From contig NZ_JACSZV010000007.1 of the NCBI RefSeq assembly GCF_014472415.1, positions 112,451-176,450 of the forward strand: a DNA stretch of 64,000 nt, in the 5' to 3' direction. The position numbers were made by a program, and so were the translations under genes. Shown here one piece after another: positions 19,898-28,429 of the stretch. Below the pieces are notes generated by a model, which saw only the letters and a program-made list of their open reading frames with translations, was not told the origin of the DNA and did not search any database. Numbering within the stretch: the stretch's first letter is position 1; each line of letters opens with the position of its first letter. The stretch is from Pseudomonas sp. N40(2020) (GTDB taxonomy: Bacteria > Pseudomonadota > Gammaproteobacteria > Pseudomonadales > Pseudomonadaceae).

Positions 19898-20794
19898 TTA
19901 TCGACTTTTGTCGCCGATCGCCTGCAAGTGCACGGCAAAACGTTCTGCCAGCCAGCGGGCGGCCGGGCCGAGCGGCTCGTCGCGGCGCCAGACCAGTTCC
20001 ACCACCAGCGCCGGCGGCGTCCATTCGCTGTCGAGCTCGACCATCAAGCCCTGATACGCCGAATACTGCACCACATGCCGAGGCAGCCACGCCCAGCCAA
20101 GATCCCGCACCAGCCATTCGGCCATCACGTAGAAACTGTCGGCGCGCCACACCTGCGGGCTGGCCGGCTCGTTGCCAGGATAAACGCTGGTTTGCGTGGA
20201 CATCAGCAATTGCCGGTGTTGTGCTAGTTGCTGGCAGGTGACGTAGGGCTGAGTCGCCAACGGATGATTGATGCCGCAGACGGTGACCATTTCCACGCTG
20301 CCCAGCACCCGCCGCTCCAGCGCCTCGGGGATTTCATCGTGATAGAACAGCAGCCCGAGATCGGCGCGACGTTCGACCAGTTTGCGTGAAACTTCACCTT
20401 GGGCAGCGCTGGTCAGTTGCAACTCCAGACTGGGAAATTGCTCGGCCAGCGCGCCAAAACTTTCCACCAGCGCCTGATAGGGCATGGCTTCATCCTGCGC
20501 CACACGCAATTGCGCTTCCTGGCCGCGCATCATCGCCATCGCCCGACCGTTCAGGCGCTCGCATTGGCGCAAGACTTCGCGTGCCTCTTCCAGCAACGCA
20601 TCACCCGCTTCGGTGAGGCTCGGCTGGCGGCCGCTGCTACGCTCGAAAAGGCTCACACCCAGATCGTCTTCGAGCATGGCGATGGCGCTGCTGATCGCCG
20701 ACTGCGCCTTGCGTTGCTGGCGTGCGACGGCGGAGAACGAACGCTGTTCGGCGACATCGACAAATACCCGTAGCTGATCAAGATTCCACTGCAT
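19898..20794 (-). CDS. LysR-family transcriptional regulator
   Basis: 298 residues. The N-terminal winged helix is standard (LDQLRVFVDVAEQRSFSAVA, then SAISSAIAMLEDDLGVSLFER), followed by a linker helix and a substrate-binding domain (from about residue 90). It diverges from the SMR pump gene with a 109-base gap, the usual layout for a LysR protein and its target, but the effector is not evident. It ends 11 bases before the waaA start and could be cotranscribed with it. P. aeruginosa has a LysR gene at the same place. Confidence 0.9.
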   Translation of the reverse strand: MQWNLDQLRVFVDVAEQRSFSAVARQQRKAQSAISSAIAMLEDDLGVSLFERSSGRQPSLTEAGDALLEEAREVLRQCERLNGRAMAMMRGQEAQLRVAQDEAMPYQALVESFGALAEQFPSLELQLTSAAQGEVSRKLVERRADLGLLFYHDEIPEALERRVLGSVEMVTVCGINHPLATQPYVTCQQLAQHRQLLMSTQTSVYPGNEPASPQVWRADSFYVMAEWLVRDLGWAWLPRHVVQYSAYQGLMVELDSEWTPPALVVELVWRRDEPLGPAARWLAERFAVHLQAIGDKSR

Positions 20795-20903
20795 GCTGGC
20801 TTACCAACCCATCTTCAAAACAGATAGGTAATGACTTTACCCCATCTGGTGAGTCTCTAAAATGCCGGCTCAGAAAGCAACGTTTTACATGAGGATTTGA
20901 ACC

Positions 20904-21236
20904 ATGAACGCCTACGCCTACCTGGCTATCGCCATTTGCGCCGAAGTGATCGCCACCGTTTCGATGAAAGCCGTCAAAGGTTTCAGCACACCGCTGCCAC
21001 TGCTGCTGGTGATCGTCGGCTACGGGATCGCCTTCTGGATGCTGACGCTGGTGGTGCGCACGGTGCCGGTGGGCGTCGCTTACGCGGTGTGGGCCGGGAT
21101 GGGCATCGTGATGGTCAGCGTTGCGGCGCTGTTTATATATGGGCAGAAACTGGATATCCCGGCGATGCTGGGGATGGCGTTGATTGTTCTGGGTGTTGTA
21201 GTTATCCAGCTGTTCTCGAAAACCGCCGGGCACTAA
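20904..21236 (+). CDS. Small multidrug resistance (SMR) efflux protein, EmrE-like
   Basis: 110 residues and four membrane helices. The essential Glu14 is present in the first helix (AIAICAEVIATVSMK), and the signature AYAVWAGMGIV lies in helix 3. EmrE-type pumps act as antiparallel dimers, exchanging protons for quaternary cations or other cationic drugs. It sits in the place of P. aeruginosa emrE and diverges from the LysR gene. GAGGA lies upstream of the ATG. Confidence 0.92.
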   Translation: MNAYAYLAIAICAEVIATVSMKAVKGFSTPLPLLLVIVGYGIAFWMLTLVVRTVPVGVAYAVWAGMGIVMVSVAALFIYGQKLDIPAMLGMALIVLGVVVIQLFSKTAGH

Positions 21237-21260
21237 CGGGCAAGCTCGCTCCCACATTTG
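21236..21260. repeat. Single REP unit
   Basis: GGGCAAGCTCGCTCCCACATTTG immediately follows the SMR stop codon. It matches one half of the REP doublet at 2731-2820. Confidence 0.72.
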
Positions 21261-21350
21261 GTTTTGCGTCAGCTCTGTTGATCATCGACAAATCCGCCTC
21301 TTTCCCGAGTCTGTATACTGCGCCCTCGTCTTGAACACTGAGGTCGTTGC

Positions 21351-22526
21351 ATGCCATCCGTTATTTCCACCGACGTTCTGATTGTCGGCGCTGGTGTTGC
21401 CGGCCTCTGGCTGAACGCGCGCCTGCGCCGCCAGGGTTTTTCGACCGTGCTGGTGGAAAGCGCCAGCCTCGGCGGCGGGCAGAGTGTGAAATCACAAGGC
21501 ATCATCCACGGCGGCGCCAAGTACGCGTTGCACGGTGCGCTGACCGGCGCCTCGGAAGCCATCGCCGACATGCCGCGTCGCTGGCGTGAAGCGCTTGCCG
21601 GCGACGGCGAACTGGATCTTTCCGGCGTTCGTCTGCTCTCCGAAGCGCATTACCTGTGGTCGCCGGGCACCCTCGCCGGCAACCTCACCAGTTTCTTCGC
21701 CAGTAAAGCCGTGCGTGGCCGTGTCGATCAGGTCAAGGGCGAGCAATTGCCGCCGGCGCTGCAAGACAAGCGCTTCAAGGGCAAGGTCTATCGTCTTGCC
21801 GAACTGGTGATCGACGTTCCGAGCCTGATCCAGCGTCTGGCCGATCTGGCCGGTGATGGATTGCTCGCCGGGCAAACCATCGAGCCGCTGCTGGAAGCGG
21901 GCGTGCTGGTCGGCCTGAAAGTCGACGGTCGCGAGATCCGCGCCCAGCGCATCGTCCTCAGCGCCGGCGCCGGCACTGCCGATCTGCTCACCGCTCTGGG
22001 CCTGAGTCACCCGGCCATGCAACGCCGCCCATTGCACATGATCATCGCCAAGGGCCCGGGCCTGAAACCGCTTTACGCCCACTGCCTGGGCGGCGGCACC
22101 AAGCCGCGCATCACCGTCACCACCCACCCGGCCGCTGATGGCCAGTGGGTCTGGTACATGGGCGGCGACATTGCCGAAAGCGAAGGCGTGAACCGCGAGC
22201 CAGCCGAACAGATCGCCACCGCGCAAAAAGAAATCTCGCAGTTGCTGCCATGGATCGACCTCAGCACCACGCAATGGGCAACCCTGCGTGTCGACCGTGC
22301 CGAGCCGCTGCAAACCGGCCTGACGCGCCCGGACAACGCCTTCCTCGCTGAAGAGGGGCGCTTGCTGGTTGGCTGGCCAACCAAACTGGCACTGGCACCA
22401 GACTTCGCTGATCGGGTGATCGCCTCCTTGCAACGCGACGGCATCCAGCCGCAAGCCATTGCACCACTGCCACCTCTGCCAAAACCGCCGATGGGCGTGC
22501 CTGCCTGGGAGCAACTGCTGCCATGA
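21351..22526 (+). CDS. FAD-dependent oxidoreductase (DAO family)
   Basis: 391 residues. The N-terminus has the Rossmann FAD motif DVLIVGAGVAGLWLNARL followed by the acidic strand end (VLVE), then GGQSVKSQGIIHGGAKYAL, typical of D-amino-acid-oxidase-like (PF01266) enzymes. A second nucleotide-binding stretch (RIVLSAGAGTADLL) lies near residue 205. The substrate is not known. The gene overlaps the aldo/keto reductase by 4 bases (ATGA), so the two are translated together and may act in one pathway. P. aeruginosa keeps the same pair here. Confidence 0.85.
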   Translation: MPSVISTDVLIVGAGVAGLWLNARLRRQGFSTVLVESASLGGGQSVKSQGIIHGGAKYALHGALTGASEAIADMPRRWREALAGDGELDLSGVRLLSEAHYLWSPGTLAGNLTSFFASKAVRGRVDQVKGEQLPPALQDKRFKGKVYRLAELVIDVPSLIQRLADLAGDGLLAGQTIEPLLEAGVLVGLKVDGREIRAQRIVLSAGAGTADLLTALGLSHPAMQRRPLHMIIAKGPGLKPLYAHCLGGGTKPRITVTTHPAADGQWVWYMGGDIAESEGVNREPAEQIATAQKEISQLLPWIDLSTTQWATLRVDRAEPLQTGLTRPDNAFLAEEGRLLVGWPTKLALAPDFADRVIASLQRDGIQPQAIAPLPPLPKPPMGVPAWEQLLP

Positions 22527-23335
22527 CGATAGCGACCCTGCACGACTTGCACCGACCGCTGGGCAGCACCGGGCTGTTGGTTTCGCCACTGGGCCTGGGC
22601 ACGGTCAAACTTGGCCGCGACCAAGGTGTGAAATACCCCAACGGCTTTCAGATTCCCGATGACGATGAAGCGCGCCGGCTACTCAAGCTCAGCCGCGATA
22701 TGGGCATCAACCTGATCGACACCGCGCCGGCCTACGGTCGCAGCGAAGAGCGCCTCGGCCCGCTGTTGCGCGGCCAGCGCAATGACTGGGTGATCGTCAG
22801 CAAGGTCGGTGAAGAGTTTGCCGACGGCCTGTCGCGCCATGACTTCAGCGCAGCGCACACGCGGATGTCGGTGGAGCGCAGCCTGCAACGTCTGGAAACG
22901 GATTTCATCGATCTGGTGCTGGTGCATTCCGACGGCAACGATATGGCCATCCTTGAGCACGAGGAGGTTTACGCCACACTTGCGACGCTCAAGGCTGAGG
23001 GCAAGATTCGCGGCTTCGGCTTTTCCGGCAAAACCGTCGAAGGCGGATTAAAAGCACTGGAGCAAGGCGACTGTGCGATGGTCACCTACAATCTGAACGA
23101 ACAAAACGAGAAAGCTGTCATTGACTATGCTGCTGCCCACGGCAAAGCCATTCTGGTGAAAAAAGCCCTGGCCAGTGGTCACGTTTGCCTGAGCCCAGGC
23201 GTCGACCCGGTGCGCGCCAGCTTCGAGTTGCTGTTTGCCCAGCCTGGCGTGGCCAGTGCTATTGTCGGAACGATCAATCCGCTGCACCTCGCCCACAACG
23301 TTGCGACCGTTGCCCAGGTCCTTCGTGGTCACTGA
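22523..23335 (+). CDS. Aldo/keto reductase
   Basis: 270 residues in a TIM-barrel aldo/keto reductase fold. The catalytic tetrad is visible: Asp and Tyr in LIDTAPAYGRSEERLG, Lys in WVIVSKVGEEF and His in DLVLVHSDGND. NADP contacts are near the end (GVASAIVGTINPLHLAHN). The start overlaps the stop of the FAD oxidoreductase, which suggests a shared pathway. The substrate cannot be told from sequence. Confidence 0.9.
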   Translation: MTIATLHDLHRPLGSTGLLVSPLGLGTVKLGRDQGVKYPNGFQIPDDDEARRLLKLSRDMGINLIDTAPAYGRSEERLGPLLRGQRNDWVIVSKVGEEFADGLSRHDFSAAHTRMSVERSLQRLETDFIDLVLVHSDGNDMAILEHEEVYATLATLKAEGKIRGFGFSGKTVEGGLKALEQGDCAMVTYNLNEQNEKAVIDYAAAHGKAILVKKALASGHVCLSPGVDPVRASFELLFAQPGVASAIVGTINPLHLAHNVATVAQVLRGH

Positions 23336-23366
23336 CGCCGCCCCGCGGCCTTAAGCAGGAGCCGAT

Positions 23367-24332
23367 ATGCCGCGCACGCTCATCAGAAAGAACCCGAGCA
23401 ACTTCAAGACCCTGCCCCTGTACGTAGAAGCTACGCCCGAAGGCCTGACCTATCAGAGCGTCGGCATGCCGCTGAACTTCGCGCAGACCTTGCAACGACG
23501 TAAACCGGTCAGCGTGGCGGACGCCGAGCGCTTCTCGCTGGAGCTGGCCAATCTCGGGGTTTCGGTGCGCCTGACCCTGCATTGGCAAAATCGCGATTAC
23601 TGGGTGTTGGTGCGTCAGCGGCGGCAGGATCGCGGCGATGTGGTGCTCAAGCTGATTTCCGGTTACGTGCCGGCCCACGAACTGAATATTCCGCTGCACA
23701 CGGCCATTCAAGAGATCGCCGAAGAGTGTTTGCTGGAAACCCCGGAGGGCTGGCTCGGCGGGCGCTTCAACGACACCTGGCTGCCGGCGCCCTACTCGGC
23801 CGCGCTGCATTATCGCGAGGCCTTGCCGTTTCGCCTGACGCCACTGTCCGGCGCAGCACGACCGGTGCGGTGCGCCAATCTGCAATTGCAGGAGCGGCCG
23901 CAGGCCTATGTCCATTTACCGACCGCTTCATTGCAATTGATCTACGACCTGCGTCTGGACGTGCCCAAAGAAGCCAAATCCCTGAGCCTGTTCCACGTCG
24001 ATGAGCGTCTGGAAGGTGATCAACTGGTGGCGCGGCTCGACCGCAAACGCCCCGACCTGTACTTGATGCCGCTCAAGGACGGCGCGCCACTGGCCGAGCT
24101 GTACACCCTCAAACGCGACAAACTCCTGCCGGCCAGCACCCGTGGACTTTACCTGGCCGAGAGCTTTGCGACCCAGCAAGGCTGGGTCGTGCGCGACGAG
24201 CGGATTCGCTGGAAGGACTGGCTCGTGCAACAGGGCCTGCAACCGGCGAAGCCCCCTCGCGCGGGACTCAAGCAATTGAGTCTGAAGGCGCTGAGTCTGG
24301 TTGGCATTGGCAAGAAACGCGCGAGCAAATAG
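23367..24332 (+). CDS. Uncharacterised conserved protein with Nudix-like segment
   Basis: 321 residues, soluble, no signal peptide, with a basic C-terminus (GIGKKRASK). I do not recognise an established family with confidence; homologues are sometimes labelled metal ABC transporter ATPase, but there is no Walker A or B motif. Residues 99-123 resemble a Nudix box: G99-x5-E105, then QEIAEECLL (115-123) in place of REuxEExGu, with a 9-residue spacer instead of 7. RBS AGCAGGAG lies upstream of the ATG, 31 bases after the aldo/keto reductase gene, so it is probably the third gene of that operon. It is convergent with the sugar gene 24337-25137. Confidence 0.6.
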   Translation: MPRTLIRKNPSNFKTLPLYVEATPEGLTYQSVGMPLNFAQTLQRRKPVSVADAERFSLELANLGVSVRLTLHWQNRDYWVLVRQRRQDRGDVVLKLISGYVPAHELNIPLHTAIQEIAEECLLETPEGWLGGRFNDTWLPAPYSAALHYREALPFRLTPLSGAARPVRCANLQLQERPQAYVHLPTASLQLIYDLRLDVPKEAKSLSLFHVDERLEGDQLVARLDRKRPDLYLMPLKDGAPLAELYTLKRDKLLPASTRGLYLAESFATQQGWVVRDERIRWKDWLVQQGLQPAKPPRAGLKQLSLKALSLVGIGKKRASK

Positions 24333-24336
24333 CCGA

Positions 24337-25137
24337 TTAGCGCCGACGATCCATCCAGGTACGCAACGTGGCGAAGAAATGGAAATAGCGGTTTTCGCGC
24401 TTGCCCATGCCGCGCTTGGGCGAAAACGATTCTTCGGCAAAAACGCCGGTGATTCGCACCCGAGAGGCTTGGGTCGGCAGCGTGCAGACTTTTGCGCCCG
24501 CCTCCAGTAATGCGTACTTGAGCAAACGCTCGGAATGCAGCTTGCGTCCAGTTGCCTTGCAAAAATCAAAGATGCGCTCGATCCGCTTGCCGTACGCGAG
24601 ATAGGTATCGCGCCCACAAATGGCAAAGCGATCATTCAAGCCGCCCCACCACTGCCAGTCCGGAATGTAGGCATTGTGCCGCCGGGCCTCTGCATGATTG
24701 AACACATAGCCGGGAAGCGGGTTATGGAAGAAATTGTCCGGGCGCACGAACACGACGAAATCCGGATTGAAGGTTTCGATCATGGTGGTGACGGTGTGCA
24801 ATGAGTTGAGCTGATAGATCAGGTTGCGCAGCGACGCATAGTCATCGGCCCAGGTATCGCCCTGTGCTTTGACCTGTTCGAAGTCCCAGCGATCCAGCAC
24901 GCCTTCGGTCGAAGTCAGCGCGCCGGTCATCGACTCGAACGGCTGATAGTTGTCAGCCGCCAGCTCGCCCTTCTCTCCCGATCGCACATTCTGCACTTCA
25001 TCGATTTTATACAGGTGATAGAAGCACTTAACGTCGCTGCCCGCAGGCAACTGCGCCAGTACGTTCTGTTCGATGGAGGGGAAGCAGATCTGCGAGTTTC
25101 TCGGGATCCCGAAAAAAGCTACGGCGATTTTCAACAC
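24337..25137 (-). CDS. Putative surface-sugar glycosyltransferase-like protein
   Basis: 266 residues with GTG start at 25137 (a TTG follows at 25134; AAGGTG upstream). The N-terminus is a beta strand and loop (KIAVAFFGIPRN), then NPDFVVFVRPDNFFHNPL with an acidic RPDN site (residues 132-135) and GGLNDRFAICGRDTYLAYGKR (166-186), a pattern seen in DUF7796-like bacterial glycosyltransferases. No membrane segment. Gene position behind two other sugar genes on the same strand, inside the LPS region, supports a role in core or surface glycan assembly. The donor sugar cannot be told, and the enzyme class is inference. Confidence 0.5.
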   Translation of the reverse strand: MLKIAVAFFGIPRNSQICFPSIEQNVLAQLPAGSDVKCFYHLYKIDEVQNVRSGEKGELAADNYQPFESMTGALTSTEGVLDRWDFEQVKAQGDTWADDYASLRNLIYQLNSLHTVTTMIETFNPDFVVFVRPDNFFHNPLPGYVFNHAEARRHNAYIPDWQWWGGLNDRFAICGRDTYLAYGKRIERIFDFCKATGRKLHSERLLKYALLEAGAKVCTLPTQASRVRITGVFAEESFSPKRGMGKRENRYFHFFATLRTWMDRRR

Positions 25138-25151
25138 TCAACGGCACCTTT

Positions 25152-25838
25152 TTATTTTTGGCGAAACAGCTTTTGCCACCAGCGTCGGGGTTGCAAAGGC
25201 ACCACAATGACGTCGGACTTCTGCAGCCAGTCCCGCTCATAATCCCACGCGTGACCACCCCACAGTTTTCCCGCTTCGTTGGAAAATCCCAGGGTCATGA
25301 GCTGATAGGTATAACCGGCGTGTCCGCGCAACCAGTCAAACAACACCAGCGTGTTGAAACCGGTGGACGGCCCGACGTATCGCTTGCCGCCCGGCCGATC
25401 GACCGGGTAGTTCCACAGCGGCGGCAACGGGATGCGATCCCAATACATGGCCACTCGTGGCAACGGACACATCGGTGCGGCGCAGCCGACCAGCATGGTG
25501 AAACAACGCTCACCCGCGCGCTCGAACAACCGTTGCACGTCCGGGCCGTAAGGCAGACCAAAAAAATAGGCGTCCGGTGCGTTATAGCCATGCACGAAGA
25601 CATTCACGCATCGCGAGTTGAGCAGCGGCGCCTTGATGCAGGTATTGAAGCTGACGACAACGTCGTTGGCGTTGATATTCAGCGCCTGAAAATCTGCCGC
25701 CGTGATGGCCGGATTGTTGGCAATCAGTACGACCCGGGCCGCTCGGCTCAGGCAATCGCGCAATGGCTCTGGCAACGCGTCCAGAACGGACTGGTCACCG
25801 CCGGGTAGCGCATCCAGCGCCATGTGTTCGTCGATCAT
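25152..25838 (-). CDS. GT29 (sialyltransferase)-like protein in the LPS region
   Basis: 228 residues, soluble. Three stretches match the order and spacing of sialyltransferase motifs. The L-like motif (residues 36-65) begins VVLIANNPAI and ends INANDVVVSFN. The S-like motif (157-170) is PSTGFNTLVLFDWL. The VS-like motif is His196-x4-Glu201 (HAWDYE). Family GT29 transfers sugars from CMP donors; in a pseudomonad the natural donor would more likely be CMP-Kdo or another CMP sugar than sialic acid, which is speculation. The start codon abuts the stop of the upstream glycosyltransferase gene with no gap (TGA-ATG), so the two are surely cotranscribed. Confidence 0.55.
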   Translation of the reverse strand: MIDEHMALDALPGGDQSVLDALPEPLRDCLSRAARVVLIANNPAITAADFQALNINANDVVVSFNTCIKAPLLNSRCVNVFVHGYNAPDAYFFGLPYGPDVQRLFERAGERCFTMLVGCAAPMCPLPRVAMYWDRIPLPPLWNYPVDRPGGKRYVGPSTGFNTLVLFDWLRGHAGYTYQLMTLGFSNEAGKLWGGHAWDYERDWLQKSDVIVVPLQPRRWWQKLFRQK

Positions 25839-26813
25839 TCAGACCGGCACCTTCATGCCGTAACGCAGTTTCACCCAGAGCCGTGTGAAGGCCGAAGGCG
25901 ACTGCCAGGGGCGCATCTCGCGCTGGATTTCAGTAGCGAGGGCCTGACCGACACGGGCGAAGGAATAGCGACTTTGCGCGAACGCCTGACCGTTGCTGGC
26001 GATACGCTGCGACAGCTCCGGATCGCCCTGCAGCAGTTTGATCTTTTCCACTGCCTCGTCTTCGCTGCGATAAAACACGGTGTTGTGCATGTCTTCGAAA
26101 CCGAGCAACTGGTCTTCTTCGCCCTGGCTCCAGGCCAGCAGCACGCAACCGCAGGCCATGGCTTCGTAGTTCTTGATCATGAACTCGTTCATGCCGATGT
26201 CGGCACTGACGAAGATCTTGATGCGATTGAGCGTTTCCAGATATTCCGCGCCCGATTTGGTGCGCGTCACCAGCATACCGGTGCGCTGCGCGAGCGATTC
26301 GAGCAGTGCCTTGCGCTGGGCGTACTCGGTACTTTTCAGGCTGCCGAGAAAACCGATGGGAATGTCGCGCTCGGCACCGGTGTTGCGCAGCATCTGCTCG
26401 TCGTAACCCTTGGAGACGAACACCGTGTCGATGCCCTCAGCCAGCATCTTGCGCGCGACTACTGCTCCAGAAACCAGCGCCCGACAGCTCGGAAGACGAC
26501 TGTAGAGACGCGAATACACGCCACGGTATTTACTCGCCGGCATGTAGTTCTGGTAGGCATCGTGTTCGAGAAAAACCAGCCCGGGAATACACTTGAGCAC
26601 CCGCAGTTGCGGGGCCAGGCGCTTGACCCGGGAGAAGATCACCACACGGTCGAAAGCCTGGTAATCGACCGACGCCAGAAACGGCCCCAGGTTCATCTGT
26701 TGCTGCTTGCTCAAGCGGTAGATGACACATTCATCACAGTTCTGCTGCACGATGTCGTATAGCCGATCAAGAATGACCCGCTGCTCGTCCATCACCAAGA
26801 GCATGACTTTCAT
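25839..26813 (-). CDS. GT-B glycosyltransferase, likely Ssg-like
   Basis: 324 residues. The C-terminal half has the retaining-type nucleotide-sugar site: NEFMIKNYEAMACGCVLLAWSQGEEDQLLGFED, split around the acidic residues, as in the glycosyltransferase family 1/CgeB-like (PF13524) group. The N-terminus starts KVMLLVMDEQRVILDRLYD. Position next to dnpA, mig-14 and hldE matches P. aeruginosa PA5001 (ssg), a surface-sugar transferase that affects LPS and motility; I recall that match, it was not checked. First gene of a three-gene group with the GT29-like and 24337-25137 genes. Confidence 0.68.
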   Translation of the reverse strand: MKVMLLVMDEQRVILDRLYDIVQQNCDECVIYRLSKQQQMNLGPFLASVDYQAFDRVVIFSRVKRLAPQLRVLKCIPGLVFLEHDAYQNYMPASKYRGVYSRLYSRLPSCRALVSGAVVARKMLAEGIDTVFVSKGYDEQMLRNTGAERDIPIGFLGSLKSTEYAQRKALLESLAQRTGMLVTRTKSGAEYLETLNRIKIFVSADIGMNEFMIKNYEAMACGCVLLAWSQGEEDQLLGFEDMHNTVFYRSEDEAVEKIKLLQGDPELSQRIASNGQAFAQSRYSFARVGQALATEIQREMRPWQSPSAFTRLWVKLRYGMKVPV

Positions 26814-26943
26814 AAATTAAATGACCACGCGACGTAAGCAGGCAAGCGCATCGGATTCAACCCTGCCAACATCAACGGAAACGGTTAGATCCCCAAGGCA
26901 AAATCCGTTCACACGCAGTACACAACGGTAAAAATCCATCTGA

Positions 26944-28365
26944 TCAGCGACTGCGGATTTTTTCGACAATCGCAGTTGTCGAGCTGTTTTCCACCAGCCC
27001 CAGCACTTTCACGGTGCCGCCATAAGCGGTCACGATGTCAGCGCCGACCACTTGCTCGATCCCGTAATCGCCGCCCTTGACCAGTACGTCCGGTTTGACC
27101 TCGCGCAACAGATTTTCCGGGGTGCCTTCAGGGAAGCTGATGACCCAGTCCACCGCCCCAAGCCCGGCCAGAACCGCCATGCGCCGGTCGACGCTGTTGA
27201 TCGGGCGCCCCGGCCCTTTCAGACGGCTGACCGAAGCATCGTCGTTGACTGCGACAATCAGGCGATCGCCCTGGGCCCGCGCCTGTTCCAGATAGGTCAC
27301 ATGGCCGGCATGCAGGATGTCGAAGCAGCCATTGGTGAACACGATTTTTTCGTTGTGCGCGCGGGCATCGGCCACCGCAAGCAGCAACTGCTCCAGGCCC
27401 AATACACCACGCTCGGAACCTTCTTCACGCTGAATGGCGCGACGCAGTTCCGGGGCGCTGATGGCCGCCGTACCGAGCTTGCCGACCACGATGCCTGCCG
27501 CCAGATTGGCCAACGCCACCGCATGAGGCAGATCCTCGCCCGCCGCAATGGCCGCCGCCAGGGTGGAAATCACTGTGTCACCGGCACCGGTCACGTCGAA
27601 CACTTCACGGGCCCGGGCCGGCAGGTGCAGCGCAGGCTGGTCAGGACGCAGCAGGGTCATGCCATGCTCGCCGCGAGTCACCAGCAAAGCGCCGAGCTCG
27701 AGGTCGTGCATCAGCGTCGCACCCTTGCTGACGAGTTCGTGCTCATCGACACAACCACCGACGATGGCTTCGAATTCGCTGAGGTTCGGGGTGATCAGGC
27801 TCGCGCCACGGTAGATCGAGAAATCCTTGCCTTTCGGGTCGGCCAGCACCGGAATATTCTTCGCGCGTGCCGCCTGGATCAATGCCTGGTGGTTTTTCAG
27901 CGCGCCTTTGCCGTAATCGGACAACACCAGCACCTTGATGCCTTCGAGCAAGTCATCGACCTGCGAGCCAAGGGCCAGGGCGTCGGTGGCGAACGGTTCT
28001 TCGAAGTCGATACGCAGCAATTGCTGGTGCCGGCTCATGACCCGCAGCTTGACGATGGTTGGCTGATGCGCAATGCGCTGGAACAAAGCTCGTACGCCCG
28101 CGCCCTTGAGGCTGTTGCTCAGGCTGTCGGCGGCTTCGTCGTCACCGGTCACACCGACCAGGGACGCCGGCGCACCCAGCGCGGCAATGTTCAAGGCAAC
28201 GTTCGCGGCACCGCCCGGACGATCTTCGATTTGCTCGACTTTAACGACCGGCACCGGGGCCTCAGGGGAAATCCGTGAGGTTCCGCCATGCCAGTAACGG
28301 TCGAGCATGACATCGCCGACTACCAAGACCGGGGCTTGATCGAAACGCGGCATGGACAACTTCAT
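26944..28365 (-). CDS. hldE: Bifunctional heptose kinase/adenylyltransferase HldE
   Basis: 473 residues, the normal length. It makes ADP-heptose for the LPS inner core in the cytosol. The N-terminal PfkB-type kinase domain has [26 protein letters not shown] and the catalytic DVTGAGDTV. The C-terminal nucleotidyltransferase domain starts [13 protein letters not shown] with the HxGH signature near residue 355. I start at the ATG at 28365 ([12 protein letters not shown]); the open frame continues upstream without coding character. It lies downstream of msbA, mig-14 and dnpA on the same strand, 64 bases from dnpA. Confidence 0.97.
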   Translation of the reverse strand: MKLSMPRFDQAPVLVVGDVMLDRYWHGGTSRISPEAPVPVVKVEQIEDRPGGAANVALNIAALGAPASLVGVTGDDEAADSLSNSLKGAGVRALFQRIAHQPTIVKLRVMSRHQQLLRIDFEEPFATDALALGSQVDDLLEGIKVLVLSDYGKGALKNHQALIQAARAKNIPVLADPKGKDFSIYRGASLITPNLSEFEAIVGGCVDEHELVSKGATLMHDLELGALLVTRGEHGMTLLRPDQPALHLPARAREVFDVTGAGDTVISTLAAAIAAGEDLPHAVALANLAAGIVVGKLGTAAISAPELRRAIQREEGSERGVLGLEQLLLAVADARAHNEKIVFTNGCFDILHAGHVTYLEQARAQGDRLIVAVNDDASVSRLKGPGRPINSVDRRMAVLAGLGAVDWVISFPEGTPENLLREVKPDVLVKGGDYGIEQVVGADIVTAYGGTVKVLGLVENSSTTAIVEKIRSR

Positions 28366-28429
28366 GGAGCAACCCACATACAAAATGAACAGGGGCGCGA
28401 TATTAACACAGGGTAAAGCGCCGTCCGCC

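Noticed and set aside
19887..20150. N-terminal extension of waaA
   Set aside because: The added residues lie inside the antisense of the LysR gene and precede the normal WaaA start and membrane anchor.
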